Shown: positions 20,763 through 34,151, counted from the first letter of the stretch. The stretch is 64,000 bases of DNA from Nitrosomonas sp. (GCF_020852615.1 NZ_JADZAJ010000021.1:37286-101285); one strand, 5' to 3'. Notes: a model not told the origin generated them from the letters alone. Made by a program: numbers and translations.

Positions 20763-21638
20763 ATGTATAACCGGATAATTCGCTGGATATTGATTCAATC
20801 TGTCTCGGTATTGGCAGTCATCAGTATCACAGTCGTTATATTGGGTGAAATCGTAACAGGGTCCGCCCCCACCGCTGTTGAGACTTTACAGCCGGATTTC
20901 CCGGTAGAAACCGTCCGGATTCCTGTTAACCGGAATTATGTTGTACATGGCTGGCTGGCACGTGGAACAAGCGGGCACGGTGCTGTTCTGCTGGTGCATT
21001 CCATTCGCAGCAATCGCCTCGAAATGCTTGGCCGGGGGAGATTTCTCAACAGCCAGGGCTACCATGTACTGATGATAGATTTACAGGCACATGGAGAAAC
21101 ACCGGGGGATCGCATTACTTTTGGTGCACGTGAATCAGCGGATGTCGCAGCGGCAGTGAACTACCTCCGGGATACTTTTCCTCATGATCGTATCGGCGCT
21201 ATCGGCGTTACACTGGGTGCGGCTGCAATCGTACTGGCTAATCCGCCACTGAGACTTGATGCCATGATACTCGAATCTTTGCACCCGACATTTACTGAAG
21301 CCGTCACAAACCGGCTCAGGCTGCATCTGGGAGAAGCAGGGGAATACCTTCAGTTTCTGCTGCTCCCGTATTTCTCCTTTTTGCTTGATTTACCGGTTGA
21401 TCAGCTGAATCCAATTGATCGGATTGGTAATCTTGCCATTCCGGTATTATTTATTTCAGGCACGCTTGACAGACATACCACCCGGTCCGAAGTGAAACGC
21501 TTGTATGATGCAGCCCTGCCCCCCAGGGAGCTTTGGATTGTCGAAGGTGCCGGCCACTATAATATGCATACCTTTGCGGGTAAAAGCTACGAAACACGTA
21601 TTGCTGACTTTCTTTCAGCCTATCTGCAAAGACCGTAG
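20763..21638 (+). CDS. Membrane-anchored alpha/beta hydrolase-fold protein with threonine at the nucleophile position
   Basis: A 291-residue protein with one N-terminal membrane segment (about 9-30) and an alpha/beta hydrolase fold facing the periplasm or anchored in the inner membrane. The fold is visible in GAVLLVHSIRSNRLEML, LMIDLQAHGETPGD, and the late acid and histidine (Asp236 in GTLDRHT, His265 in GAGHYN). The nucleophile elbow, normally GxSxG, reads GVTLG with Thr150. It resembles the BAAT/dienelactone-type hydrolases in sequence flavour. The substrate is unknown. It precedes the universal stress gene by 49 bases. Confidence 0.8.
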   Translation: MYNRIIRWILIQSVSVLAVISITVVILGEIVTGSAPTAVETLQPDFPVETVRIPVNRNYVVHGWLARGTSGHGAVLLVHSIRSNRLEMLGRGRFLNSQGYHVLMIDLQAHGETPGDRITFGARESADVAAAVNYLRDTFPHDRIGAIGVTLGAAAIVLANPPLRLDAMILESLHPTFTEAVTNRLRLHLGEAGEYLQFLLLPYFSFLLDLPVDQLNPIDRIGNLAIPVLFISGTLDRHTTRSEVKRLYDAALPPRELWIVEGAGHYNMHTFAGKSYETRIADFLSAYLQRP

Positions 21639-21687
21639 CCAAAATGCAGCTGTTTAACTGCTTTTATCAACTTGCCAGGAAAAAACC

Positions 21688-22131
21688 ATGTCTGTTTACC
21701 AGCATATTCTGCTTGCCATAGATTTTTTACCCGAAGACGATCAGATCATTCAGAAGGTTAGGGATCTTGAACTGCTGACGGGTGCAAAGCTAAGCCTGAT
21801 TCATGTGTTGGATAATATTCCCATGCCTGATACACCTTATGGCACAGTTATCCCGCCAGATACGGAAGTAACCAACACCATGCTGGAAACTGAAAAACAA
21901 AAATTGAACCGGGCGGGCGATATGCTAGGTATTGATTCTGCGCGGCGCTGGCTGATCTGGGGAGAACCCGGAAAGGAAATTATCCGTATTGCCGGACAGG
22001 AAAACGCTGACCTGATCGTGGTCGGTTCGCATGGCAGGCACGGGCTTGCGCTGCTGCTGGGTTCCACAGCCAGCAGCGTACTGCATTACGCAAAATGTGA
22101 TGTTCTTGCAGTACGTTTACAGGATGAGTAG
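21688..22131 (+). CDS. Universal stress protein, UspA family
   Basis: A 147-residue single-domain Usp. It begins MSVYQHILLAIDF and ends with the ATP-binding type motif VVGSHGRHGLALLLGSTASSVLHYAKCDVLAVR (given here in two parts: GSHGRHGL and GSTASSV), so it belongs to the nucleotide-binding Usp group. Role in stress tolerance is family inference. It may share a transcript with the upstream hydrolase gene. Confidence 0.92.
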   Translation: MSVYQHILLAIDFLPEDDQIIQKVRDLELLTGAKLSLIHVLDNIPMPDTPYGTVIPPDTEVTNTMLETEKQKLNRAGDMLGIDSARRWLIWGEPGKEIIRIAGQENADLIVVGSHGRHGLALLLGSTASSVLHYAKCDVLAVRLQDE

Positions 22132-22165
22132 GCAAACATATCGCCTGTCAGTTTAGTATTTTATC

Positions 22166-22199
22166 TTGACAAAAATCCTGATTGATAATTATTCTTGTT
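22166..22199 (+). promoter_or_regulatory. Promoter with overlapping Fur-box-like site for the iron transporter
   Basis: TTGACA at 22166-22171 is followed 18 bases later by TATTCT, a weak -10. GATAAT, one base, ATTCTT (22184-22196) resembles the Fur 6-1-6 motif GATAAT-N-ATTATC and overlaps the -10 region. This is the expected arrangement for iron-repressed transcription of the downstream ferric transporter. The match to the Fur consensus is partial. Confidence 0.6.
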
Positions 22200-22326
22200 A
22201 CAGGATGTTGTCGCAGCACTGGCTTATTCGTATTTTCGGACAGGGTGGCGACTCCTGAACCTCCTCTCTTTCATCTCCACTGAAGAGAACACTAATTTCG
22301 TTTATTCAATTTCTGGAGTCAAAATC

Positions 22327-23355
22327 ATGTCCCTTCCGTTCATTTCCGGTTGTTCTGGCCGCTGGTGCAGTGGTTTTCTACTCGCTGCTTTTCTGTTTGC
22401 AGCTCCCCTATCATCACAGGCAGAAGAAATCATTGTTTATTCATCAAGAATCGAACAGCTGATCAAGCCTTTGTTTGATGCCTTCACCAAAGAAACGGGA
22501 ATTACAGTTAAATTCACCACGGATAAGGAAGGCGCATTACTGACCCGTTTGCTTGCGGAAGGTAAAAGGACGCCTGCGGATGTGCTCATTACCGTGGATG
22601 CCGGAAATTTGTGGGAAGCCGCACGTAACGGCTTACTGAAGCCGGTTACCTCTCCCGTCCTGGAAGCCAATATTCCTGCAAATTTGCGTGATCCGCAGGG
22701 ATTGTGGTTTGGATTGACAGTTCGTGCCCGCACCATTGTCTATAACACCAAAAAAGTAAAGCCTGAGGAATTATCAACTTACGCCGATCTGGCTGATCCG
22801 AAATGGAAGCATCGGTTGTGTCTGCGTTCTTCCAAGAAGGTGTACAACCAGTCACTGGTTGCAATGATGATTGATGAACTTGGCGAGGCCGAAACCGAGC
22901 GTATCGTTAAAGGGTGGGTAAGCAACCTGGCAACGGACCCGGTTGCGGATGATACGCTTGCCCTGGAATTTGTTGCGGCAGGACGTTGTGACGTGACTTT
23001 GGTTAATACCTACTACTATGGTCGATTGATGCGGGAAAATCCGGCACTTCCACTGGCAATTTTCTGGCCAAACCAGGCTACAACCGGCGTGCATGTCAAT
23101 ATTTCCGGTGCTGGTGTTACGCACTACAGCAAGCATGAAGCGGCGGCTGTCCGGCTACTGGAATTCCTCTCTTCCGAACAGGCACAAAAAATGTTCATAG
23201 ATCTCAATATGGAATACCCTGCCAATCCAAAAGTCACATACGGTGAGCCATTTACCAGCTGGGGCAGCTTCAGACAGGACTCAAGAAGTATTGTAAAAGC
23301 AGGAGAGCTGCAACCTGACGCGGTCCGGTTGATGGATCGTGCAGGCTACCGTTAG
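22327..23355 (+). CDS. Ferric iron ABC transporter, periplasmic binding protein (FbpA/FutA type)
   Basis: Periplasmic ferric-ion binding protein of 342 residues. A signal peptide ends near SSQAEE. The mature start EIIVYSSRIEQLIKPLFDAF is typical of FbpA/FutA/AfuA. The iron-binding tyrosine cluster is VNTYYYGRL near residues 229-231. The ATG at 22327 has TGGAG nearby and directly precedes the signal; the frame opens earlier, across the promoter. It is first of three genes with permease and ATPase 12 and 7 bases downstream, and probably Fur-regulated. Confidence 0.93.
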   Translation: MSLPFISGCSGRWCSGFLLAAFLFAAPLSSQAEEIIVYSSRIEQLIKPLFDAFTKETGITVKFTTDKEGALLTRLLAEGKRTPADVLITVDAGNLWEAARNGLLKPVTSPVLEANIPANLRDPQGLWFGLTVRARTIVYNTKKVKPEELSTYADLADPKWKHRLCLRSSKKVYNQSLVAMMIDELGEAETERIVKGWVSNLATDPVADDTLALEFVAAGRCDVTLVNTYYYGRLMRENPALPLAIFWPNQATTGVHVNISGAGVTHYSKHEAAAVRLLEFLSSEQAQKMFIDLNMEYPANPKVTYGEPFTSWGSFRQDSRSIVKAGELQPDAVRLMDRAGYR

Positions 23356-23367
23356 AGTAAAACCCGT

Positions 23368-25059
23368 TTGAGAAACAATTTTTCTTCCACCAACCCGACT
23401 GTACCGACTGTAGTGCCGGCTGCGCAGCCGCATTACAGTCTCGCAGCCGGGAACAGAATCAGACGTGCCTGGCGTATTTTTCCATTCCTGGTAGCAAGTC
23501 TGGTTCTTGTTCCGGTATGTGTGGTCTTTTCCTCCTTCCTGTCACCGGATGAAGCGATTTGGCAGCATTTGATCACTACCACGCTGCCAAATCTGCTGAC
23601 AAATACCCTGTGGCTTTCGCTGGGGGTGATATTGGGGACGTCGTTCCTGGGAATCAGCCTGGCCTGGTTTACTTCGGTTTACGCTTTTCCGGGGTATCGT
23701 TTTTTTTCCTGGGCACTGTTTCTGCCACTGGCAATCCCTGCTTACGTCATCGCATTTGTCGCTCTCGGCATATTTGACTATACCGGGCCAGTGCAAACCA
23801 GTTTACGTGGCTGGCTTGGCTCTGATTTACTCTGGTTTCCCGATATACGCAGCGGGTCGGGCGTAGCCATCGTAATGACATTAGCCTTCTACCCCTATGT
23901 TTATTTACTCTCACGCGATGCTTTTCTGACACAGGGAAAACGTTTACTGGAAGTGGCCCAATCCCTTGGCTTCAATCGCCGGCAAGGTTTTTTCAAAGTG
24001 GTACTGCCAATGGCGCGCCCCTGGATTGTTGCAGGAATCATGCTGGCGCTGATGGAAACACTGGCTGATTTCGGCGCTGTATCCATTTTTAATTACGATA
24101 CGTTTACCACCGCAATTTATAAAACCTGGTTCGGCATGTTCTCGCTGTCAACCGCTTCACAGCTCGCATCACTGCTTATTCTGATCGTACTTGTCATCAT
24201 CCTGACAGAACAGCGGTTTCGTTTACGTATGCGTTTTTATGAGAACAAAAAAAGCGCACAGGCTGACCGTATCCGGCTCACTGGCTGGCAAGCGATTACT
24301 GTTACCGCTTTTGCCGGTACAGTCCTGTTTTTTGCCTTTATATTACCGGTCATACAACTGAGTATATGGGCCTGGAACTCATCAGCCACCGGTTTTGACG
24401 AACGTTACCCTGAGTTTGCCTGGCATTCTGTCCTGCTTTCGGTGCTGGCTGCCCTGATGACCTGTCTGGCAGCAGCCATGCTGGCGTATGCTGCACGCCT
24501 TTACCCGGATGGTTATTCACGGTTTGCTGTCCGTCTTGCCACGGTTGGCTATGCTCTACCCGGGGCAGTGCTGGCAGTTGGGATATTTATACCGATGGCA
24601 TGGCTTGACAACCGGCTAAGTGACTGGATTGAGGTAATTTCCGGCGTTGAAACCGGGTTGCTGATCCAGGGAACACTCGCAGTCATGCTGGTTGCCTATA
24701 TGACCCGTTTTCTTGCAGTCAGCTACTTCCCGCTGGAAAGCGCACTGCAGCGGGTAACACGCAGTATCGATGAAGCAGCCACAGGTTTTGGCATTACCGG
24801 CTGGGCAATGTTGAAAACAATTTATTTTCCGATGCTGAAGAGCAGTCTGTTTACCGCTGCAACACTGGTATTCGTAGATGTCATGAAGGAAATGCCCATT
24901 ACATTAATGACCCGACCGTTTGACTGGGATACGCTGGCGGTGCGCATTTTTTCACTGACTTCCGAGGGACAGTGGGAGCAGGCGGCGTTACCTGCACTAA
25001 CGCTGATTTTGACCGGACTGATCCCGATTATTCTTTTAGTTCGCCATTCCGAAACCTGA
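23368..25059 (+). CDS. Ferric iron ABC transporter, fused permease (FbpB type)
   Basis: Inner-membrane permease of 563 residues containing two homologous halves of about six membrane helices each, as in FbpB/FutB/HitB. The EAA-type loops are visible in LEVAQSLGFNRRQGFFKVVLP (first half, shown here as AQSLGFNRRQGFF) and in DEAATGFGITGWAMLKTIYFP (second half, DEAATGFGITG). Translation appears to start at TTG 23368, 12 bases after the binding-protein stop. It pairs with the ATPase gene 7 bases downstream. Confidence 0.93.
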   Translation: MRNNFSSTNPTVPTVVPAAQPHYSLAAGNRIRRAWRIFPFLVASLVLVPVCVVFSSFLSPDEAIWQHLITTTLPNLLTNTLWLSLGVILGTSFLGISLAWFTSVYAFPGYRFFSWALFLPLAIPAYVIAFVALGIFDYTGPVQTSLRGWLGSDLLWFPDIRSGSGVAIVMTLAFYPYVYLLSRDAFLTQGKRLLEVAQSLGFNRRQGFFKVVLPMARPWIVAGIMLALMETLADFGAVSIFNYDTFTTAIYKTWFGMFSLSTASQLASLLILIVLVIILTEQRFRLRMRFYENKKSAQADRIRLTGWQAITVTAFAGTVLFFAFILPVIQLSIWAWNSSATGFDERYPEFAWHSVLLSVLAALMTCLAAAMLAYAARLYPDGYSRFAVRLATVGYALPGAVLAVGIFIPMAWLDNRLSDWIEVISGVETGLLIQGTLAVMLVAYMTRFLAVSYFPLESALQRVTRSIDEAATGFGITGWAMLKTIYFPMLKSSLFTAATLVFVDVMKEMPITLMTRPFDWDTLAVRIFSLTSEGQWEQAALPALTLILTGLIPIILLVRHSET

Positions 25060-25066
25060 CAGAGAA

Positions 25067-26134
25067 ATGAGTGCATTACTGAAACTCGACAGAATCAGCC
25101 ATGCCTATGGCCGGCAGGTGATTGTGGATGAACTGTCATTTGAGCTTGAAAAAGGTGAAATTGGTTGCCTGCTTGGCCCAAGCGGGTGTGGCAAAACCAC
25201 AGTTTTACGCTGTATTGCCGGGTTTGAACCGATTATATCCGGCGAAATACGCTTGAATGAAACCCCCGTCAGCCGGCCCGGGTTTGTTCTCCCCCCCGAG
25301 CAGCGGCGAATTGGCATGGTATTTCAGGAATATGCACTGTTTCCGCACCTGAATGTCACTGCTAATATCGGATTTGGTTTGCATCGCAGCACCAAAACAG
25401 AGCGAGCACTCCGTGTTGCTGAATTACTGCAGGTTACCAGCCTGACAGAAGTGGCAGATCGTTACCCGCATGAGTTATCTGGCGGCCAGCAGCAGCGCGT
25501 GGCACTGGCGCGGGCGCTGGCGCCTTACCCTGATCTGATACTGCTGGATGAGCCGTTTTCCAATCTTGACGTAAGTTTGCGTGAGCATCTGAGTCAGGAA
25601 GTTCGTGAACTGCTGAAGAAACTGAATATCACTGCGATTCTGGTTACGCATGATCAGGCAGAAGCTTTCGCAGTTGCGGATAAAATAGGGGTGATGCATG
25701 CCGGGAAAATGATGCAGTGGAGTGGCGCACATGAACTCTATCATCGCCCGGCAAATCGTTTTATCGCGGACTTTATCGGGCAGGGCACACTGATCCCCGG
25801 CAGAATCACGCAATCCGGAACGGTGGAAACTGAATTAGGTACACTTACCGGCGATATTTACCACCCCGGCCAGTCACCAGATGAAATTGCCGGTAAACAG
25901 GTCGATTTGCTGATCCGTCCTGATGACATCATTCACGACGATGATAGCCCGTTACGGGCAGCAGTAGTGCACAAAGCATTTCGTGGTGCACAATTCCTCT
26001 ACACACTGCGACTTGATAGCGGGCAAATCGTACTGTCACTGATTCCCAGTCACCATGATCATGCTATGGGTGAAAAAATCGGTATCCGGTCGGAAACTGA
26101 CCACATCGTGGTATTTGACCGATTGCGTAGCTGA
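25067..26134 (+). CDS. Ferric iron ABC transporter, ATP-binding protein (FbpC type)
   Basis: ATPase of the iron importer, 355 residues. Walker A is GPSGCGKTT near residue 39, the Q-loop FQEYALFPHLNV follows, the signature is ELSGGQQQRVALARAL near residue 137, Walker B is LILLDEPFSNLD, and the switch histidine is in LVTHDQAEAF. The C-terminal third is a TOBE-type regulatory domain (LLIRPDDI), typical of the FbpC/PotA group. It completes the three-gene import operon. Confidence 0.94.
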   Translation: MSALLKLDRISHAYGRQVIVDELSFELEKGEIGCLLGPSGCGKTTVLRCIAGFEPIISGEIRLNETPVSRPGFVLPPEQRRIGMVFQEYALFPHLNVTANIGFGLHRSTKTERALRVAELLQVTSLTEVADRYPHELSGGQQQRVALARALAPYPDLILLDEPFSNLDVSLREHLSQEVRELLKKLNITAILVTHDQAEAFAVADKIGVMHAGKMMQWSGAHELYHRPANRFIADFIGQGTLIPGRITQSGTVETELGTLTGDIYHPGQSPDEIAGKQVDLLIRPDDIIHDDDSPLRAAVVHKAFRGAQFLYTLRLDSGQIVLSLIPSHHDHAMGEKIGIRSETDHIVVFDRLRS

Positions 26135-26169
26135 AGAGCCGCTCCTCAAGCCAGGACAAATCGGGATCA

Positions 26170-27237
26170 TTACCGCTCTGTGGTATAAGATAATCTGGCT
26201 GCACGAACTGCCTTGGCCAGTTCAAACACTGACATTGCGTAAAATGTGCTGCGGTTGTAGCGCGTAATAACGTAAAAATTCCTGAAACCCAGCCAGAGCT
26301 GGCGTTTTTCCTGGATCTTCAGTTCCAGTAATGATGACAGCGTATCATCAGAAACAGAATCAAGCGGAATGATACCGGCTCCACGCAGCTTTCCAACCGG
26401 GTGTAACGGTTCAATGCCTGTATCCAGAAATTCCTGTAAATTTTCTGATCGGGCTTGTGCACGAACCGCAACAGGTTTGCCCGCTTCCCACCCATATTCC
26501 TTCAGATAATTACCCACACTGCCTATTGCATCGGCAGCACTTCCGGGGAGATTGATTTCTCCATCATGATCAAAATCAACTGCGTATCGCCGATAGCTTG
26601 ACGGCATAAACTGGGGAATGCCAATTGCTCCGGCGTAAGAACCTTTAACATCCAGCAAACCAAATTGCTGCTCTCTGGCAAGCAATAAATAACTTTCCAG
26701 CTCTTCCCGGAAATAGTCTGCTCTCCTGGGAAAATCGAAGGCCAGTGTTGTCAGTGCATCCATAATACGATAGTTGCCGGTTGATGTACCGTAGGAAGTC
26801 TCAACACCGATGATCGCCACAATGATTTCTTCGGGAACACCATAAATCTTCCTTGCCAGTCCCAGTTCAGCTGCGTATTTGTTCCAGAAATCGAGTCCGC
26901 CTTTAATGCGTTGTGTATTAACAAATCGCTTCCGATATTCATCCCAGGAAATGGCGGTGGCAGGTGCAGAAATCAGTTTGAGAATCTCCGGACGAAAGTT
27001 TGTCCGGGCAAAGGCCTCCTCAAGCGCATCCGCGTCATAGCTGTGCTGATTTGACATGTGTATTACAAAACGCTTAATTTCCGGGCGCAACGCGGAAACT
27101 GGCTGGGCCGCCATACATACCGTATGGTGAGCAGTTAAGATGACTGAAACAAATAAAATCTGGCGAAGGGTATAACCGGGAATGCTGTGTTTAATCAAAT
27201 TAATACCTGCATTAATTTTCAGGAAAAACCTGTGCAT
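26170..27237 (-). CDS. mltB: Membrane-bound lytic murein transglycosylase B
   Basis: Peptidoglycan-cleaving lytic transglycosylase of the SltB/MltB family, acting in the periplasm. It has the catalytic glutamate in IVAIIGVETSYGTSTG, and the family segments YAGAIGIPQFMPSSYRRYA and DFDHDGEINL, plus GNYLKEYGWEAGKPV. The N-terminus from the ATG at 27237 contains a hydrophobic signal-like stretch ending near TVCMAAQ but no clear lipobox, so it may be secreted rather than lipidated. The start is uncertain; the frame opens about 200 bases further upstream. Confidence 0.88.
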   Translation of the reverse strand: MHRFFLKINAGINLIKHSIPGYTLRQILFVSVILTAHHTVCMAAQPVSALRPEIKRFVIHMSNQHSYDADALEEAFARTNFRPEILKLISAPATAISWDEYRKRFVNTQRIKGGLDFWNKYAAELGLARKIYGVPEEIIVAIIGVETSYGTSTGNYRIMDALTTLAFDFPRRADYFREELESYLLLAREQQFGLLDVKGSYAGAIGIPQFMPSSYRRYAVDFDHDGEINLPGSAADAIGSVGNYLKEYGWEAGKPVAVRAQARSENLQEFLDTGIEPLHPVGKLRGAGIIPLDSVSDDTLSSLLELKIQEKRQLWLGFRNFYVITRYNRSTFYAMSVFELAKAVRAARLSYTTER

Positions 27238-27435
27238 TTGTCTCAGCTTGTTAAAGCCGAAAACGTTTTGGTCGAACAGAAGAAAGTATCTCATTTGCAG
27301 GCAGCTCAAAAACAGGCAGATATAGGCATACAAGTACGCAATATAACGGATAAAACAATTTTGTACCGGTTTTAGAGAACCGGTTTTATCCGGCAGACCG
27401 AAAAATTCTTTTGTAACACACCGGAATCCCCTCAA

Positions 27436-27761
27436 AATCCCCTAAAAAAATATCACCGGATTTATTGATTCAGCTGTTATTGCAAGTATAATGGTGGAAG
27501 TCTTTAGCCCTTCTTGTTTTGTCTCATGGTTGTGGTGAAGGTGGTATTGCTGGAAATAGGGGTAGCAATGCTGCATATTTTAACTGCCATCCGCCTGATC
27601 TTTCGGTAGCATATAAACATATAGCCACACTTTAGTTTAGGCCCTGTCTTCAGCAGCTCATGCGGGCAGGCTGGCTGGAACTCAGTTAACAGTTCGGATG
27701 CATAGGGCTCGGCTATTCCAGGCGTTCATTTTTTATCCAATAAATATCAGATGAGGATTTC
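27436..27761 (+). other. Long leader region between mltB and trxA
   Basis: About 326 bases without a credible protein gene. A good promoter lies at 27465-27492 and points toward trxA, leaving about 260 bases of leader. I recognise no known riboswitch in it. A small RNA or attenuator is possible but not shown. Confidence 0.4.
27465..27492 (+). promoter_or_regulatory. Sigma-70 promoter upstream of trxA
   Basis: TTGATT at 27465-27470 and a perfect TATAAT at 27487-27492 are separated by 16 bases. It points to trxA, whose start lies 270 bases downstream. Confidence 0.65.
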
Positions 27762-28088
27762 ATGAGTCAACACATTCATTATGTTACGGATGCAAGTTTT
27801 GAATCAGAAGTCTTGCAAAGTACCGTTCCGGTGCTTGTCGACTACTGGGCTGAGTGGTGCGGTCCCTGCCGAATGATTGCACCTTTGCTGGATGAAATTG
27901 CCAGCGAGTATAGCGGCCGTCTTAAGGTAGCCAAGCTTAATATCGATGAAAACCAGTCAACCCCTCAAAAATATGGCATCCGTGGTATTCCTACCCTGAT
28001 GATATTCAAGAATGGCAATATTGGGGCAACAAAAGTTGGAGCCTTATCAAAATCGCAACTGACAGCGTTTGTTGATAGCCATTTGTAA
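27762..28088 (+). CDS. trxA: Thioredoxin
   Basis: Cytoplasmic disulfide reductase of 108 residues with the active site WCGPC at residues 32-36 and the cis-proline segment RGIPTLMIF. Length and sequence match thioredoxin 1. The ribosome binding site ATGAGGA precedes the ATG. It sits directly upstream of rho, the common proteobacterial order, but an intrinsic terminator separates the two. Confidence 0.96.
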   Translation: MSQHIHYVTDASFESEVLQSTVPVLVDYWAEWCGPCRMIAPLLDEIASEYSGRLKVAKLNIDENQSTPQKYGIRGIPTLMIFKNGNIGATKVGALSKSQLTAFVDSHL

Positions 28089-28111
28089 GATACCCGGCTC
28101 AAGTATCAGTA

Positions 28112-28158
28112 TCAGCCGAATGAATCATCAGCAATTTTCTTCGGCTGACTCTATTTTT
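28112..28158 (+). terminator. Rho-independent terminator after trxA
   Basis: Perfect 9-bp stem TCAGCCGAA (28112-28120) / TTCGGCTGA (28140-28148) followed by CTCTATTTTT. It lies 24 bases after the trxA stop and 150 bases before rho. Confidence 0.75.
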
Positions 28159-28304
28159 CCGGAATGCACTTGCATCTTACTTACCAGTCACACCCAGGTT
28201 ATCTCGATATCGTGTGAATCAGCAGTAATTTCACGAATCGTATAACACACCTGAATACCCTCTTCATCCACCTGCATTTTTTTTGATCTTCAAGAGTCAC
28301 TTTC

Positions 28305-29564
28305 ATGCGTTTATCTGATTTAAAAATCATCCATGTTTCCGAGCTGGTGAAAATGGCCGTTGCAAATGATATTGAAGGCGCTAACCGAATGCGTAAGCAG
28401 GATCTGGTTTTTGCGCTCCTGAAAAATCAGGCACGCAAAGGTGAAAGTATCTTTGGAGAAGGTACGCTGGAAATTTTGCAGGATGGCTTTGGATTTTTGC
28501 GCTCCCCCGATACATCCTACCTGGCCGGGCCGGACGATATTTACATTTCTCCCAGCCAGATCCGTCGCTTCAATCTGCATACGGGTGATTCAGTAGACGG
28601 TGAAATCAGACCCCCCAAGGAGGGGGAACGTTATTTTGCGCTGGTCAAAATAGATAAGGTTAATAATGAACCGCCCGAGAACTCCAAGCGCAAGATACTG
28701 TTTGAAAACCTTACACCACTTTTCCCAACGGAACGCCTGACGCTGGAACGGGATATCAAATCCGAGGAAAACATTACCGGCCGGATTGTTGATTTGATTG
28801 CGCCTATCGGCAAAGGCCAGCGTGGATTACTGGTAGCCAGCCCAAAATCCGGTAAAACTGTAATGCTTCAACATATTGCACATTCCATTGCAGCCAACTA
28901 TCCGGATGTTGTACTAATGGTATTGCTGATAGATGAACGTCCGGAAGAAGTGACGGAGATGGTACGTTCCGTGAAGGGAGAAGTTATATCATCCACCTTC
29001 GATGAATCAGCTGCCCGACATGTTCAGGTGGCGGATATGGTAATTGAAAAGGCGAAACGACTGGTTGAGCATAAAAAAGATGTGGTTATCCTGCTCGATT
29101 CAATCACCCGCCTTGCGCGCGCATACAACATGATTGTACCGGCATCGGGCAAGGTGCTGACCGGCGGAGTGGATGCCAACGCGCTGCAACGCCCCAAACG
29201 CTTCTTCGGTGCTGCACGTAATATTGAAGAAGGCGGTTCGCTCACCATTATTGCCACTGCACTGGTAGATACCGGTTCACGTATGGATGATGTGATCTAC
29301 GAAGAGTTTAAGGGAACGGGCAATATGGAAATTCACCTTGATCGTCGTATGGCTGAAAAACGTATTTACCCTGCTATTAATGTGAATCGTTCAGGAACTC
29401 GTCGCGAGGAGTTGCTGATCCCTTCTGAAATTCTGCAAAAAATATGGATTCTGCGTAAATTGCTTTATCCAATGGATGAAATGGATGCTATGTCATTCCT
29501 GTTGGATAAAATCAGAGCAACAAAAAATAATGCCGATTTTTTTGATTCCATGCGGCGTGTTTGA
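28305..29564 (+). CDS. rho: Transcription termination factor Rho
   Basis: Hexameric RNA-dependent ATPase that ends transcription at C-rich RNA. The 419-residue protein begins [15 protein letters not shown], has the RNA-binding cold-shock-like domain ([19 protein letters not shown], shown in part as GFGFLRSP), Walker [10 protein letters not shown] near residue 180, and the Q and R loop segments ([18 protein letters not shown], part). Standard length. The 216-base space before it contains the trxA terminator and a leader, where autogenous control is common in this family. Confidence 0.97.
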   Translation: MRLSDLKIIHVSELVKMAVANDIEGANRMRKQDLVFALLKNQARKGESIFGEGTLEILQDGFGFLRSPDTSYLAGPDDIYISPSQIRRFNLHTGDSVDGEIRPPKEGERYFALVKIDKVNNEPPENSKRKILFENLTPLFPTERLTLERDIKSEENITGRIVDLIAPIGKGQRGLLVASPKSGKTVMLQHIAHSIAANYPDVVLMVLLIDERPEEVTEMVRSVKGEVISSTFDESAARHVQVADMVIEKAKRLVEHKKDVVILLDSITRLARAYNMIVPASGKVLTGGVDANALQRPKRFFGAARNIEEGGSLTIIATALVDTGSRMDDVIYEEFKGTGNMEIHLDRRMAEKRIYPAINVNRSGTRREELLIPSEILQKIWILRKLLYPMDEMDAMSFLLDKIRATKNNADFFDSMRRV

Positions 29565-29712
29565 TATTAGAGGAAGCACACCAGTTTTCCAGTGCTATCG
29601 GAAATTTGAAGAAGGTTTTTTATCCGGTTAATACGGCGTCAGGTTGCAGCCATACATATCTTAAGTGATAATAGCTGCCTTTTAATTTAGCTTTAAAAAA
29701 TAGGGATATCAA

Positions 29713-29925
29713 ATGAAGGAAGGCATCCATCCGGAGTATCACGAAATTACCGTAACATGCAGCTGCGGCAGCGAATTCAAAACCCGCTCTGTTTTAAGCA
29801 AACCTTTACATATTGAAGTGTGTTCGTCCTGCCATCCGTTCTATACAGGAAAACAGAAAATTGTGGATACTGCTGGCAGGGTAGAAAAATTCAACCAGAA
29901 ATACGGAAAATTTTTACAGAAATAA
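29713..29925 (+). CDS. rpmE: 50S ribosomal protein L31 (zinc-binding form)
   Basis: Ribosomal protein of 70 residues, starting [19 protein letters not shown]. Cysteines in CSCG and [12 protein letters not shown] make this the zinc-containing (C+) L31 type rather than the zinc-free paralogue. A strong terminator begins at its stop codon. Confidence 0.96.
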   Translation: MKEGIHPEYHEITVTCSCGSEFKTRSVLSKPLHIEVCSSCHPFYTGKQKIVDTAGRVEKFNQKYGKFLQK

Positions 29926-29966
29926 CAACAGGAAAACGAAAGATCGTTTTCCTGTTGTTATTTGTT
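29924..29966 (+). terminator. Rho-independent terminator of rpmE
   Basis: A perfect 16-bp stem (29924-29939 with 29944-29959) around an AAGA loop, followed by ATTTGTT. The stem overlaps the last two bases of the rpmE stop codon. Confidence 0.85.
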
Positions 29967-30098
29967 ACTTCATCCAGACAGCAGTTTAGTGCCGGAAAAA
30001 TACAATAACGATAACCGTATCGCGCGTGCGAGCAGGATCTGACAAAATTTACAAATACGGTCTGATTTCCTGATCCATTCTATTTGTAAAAAAAAAAA

Positions 30099-30326
30099 TT
30101 AATGCTGCAGATGTAATTGCTGATGCCGGGTACAGCAGAAGTTTTGCCCGTTTTCACTAATACTTTCACTTTGTGGATGATGAACGCCACAATATGCGCA
30201 GCGCACCATGTCCTCAACAATCTCCGCCGGCATATCGTAAGAAAGCTTTTGTTTAGGCTTGAGCCGTTTAAGCAGCCAGAAAACCAGAAGAATAAAAACG
30301 ATCAGGAATATCCACTTAAAGATCAT
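30099..30326 (-). CDS. PP0621-type small membrane protein with zinc-finger-like cysteines
   Basis: A 75-residue protein with one N-terminal membrane helix (about 3-20, WIFLIVFILLVFWLL), a basic linker, and a C-terminal CAYCGVHHPQSE ... FCCTRH motif. This matches the small PP0621-like family found widely in beta- and gammaproteobacteria, whose function is not known. The cysteine and histidine spacing suggests metal binding. It follows ftsB on the same strand after 65 bases. Confidence 0.8.
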   Translation of the reverse strand: MIFKWIFLIVFILLVFWLLKRLKPKQKLSYDMPAEIVEDMVRCAYCGVHHPQSESISENGQNFCCTRHQQLHLQH

Positions 30327-30391
30327 TAACCTCCCCCTTTACAATATCCTTCTGCAAAAAATATCTGCTGGTCCTTTTGCCACAAGAATGT

Positions 30392-31971
<1,580 letters not shown>

Positions 31972-32243
31972 TTATTCATTGGTGGTGGAAAAAATAAAAA
32001 TTTGACGGCGGCTGCTATGTGGTTATCTGGTACTTTTATTATGCACACTTCTCGATAGCTGGAAATCCAACAAAATGGCGGGATAATTGTATTTACCTGA
32101 CTTGACCTGTCCTGTTTTTACTGGAGCAGGGAAGTTTTATTAAGGTGTGGGCCTGGCGTTGCCAGTCGATGTTGATTGCCAGCTAAAAGCAGCATAATTT
32201 ACCGGGCGTCTGTTCTCAGCATAAAAAACTGTTTCCCTGGTAA

Positions 32244-34148
<1,905 letters not shown>

Positions 34149-34151
34149 TCA

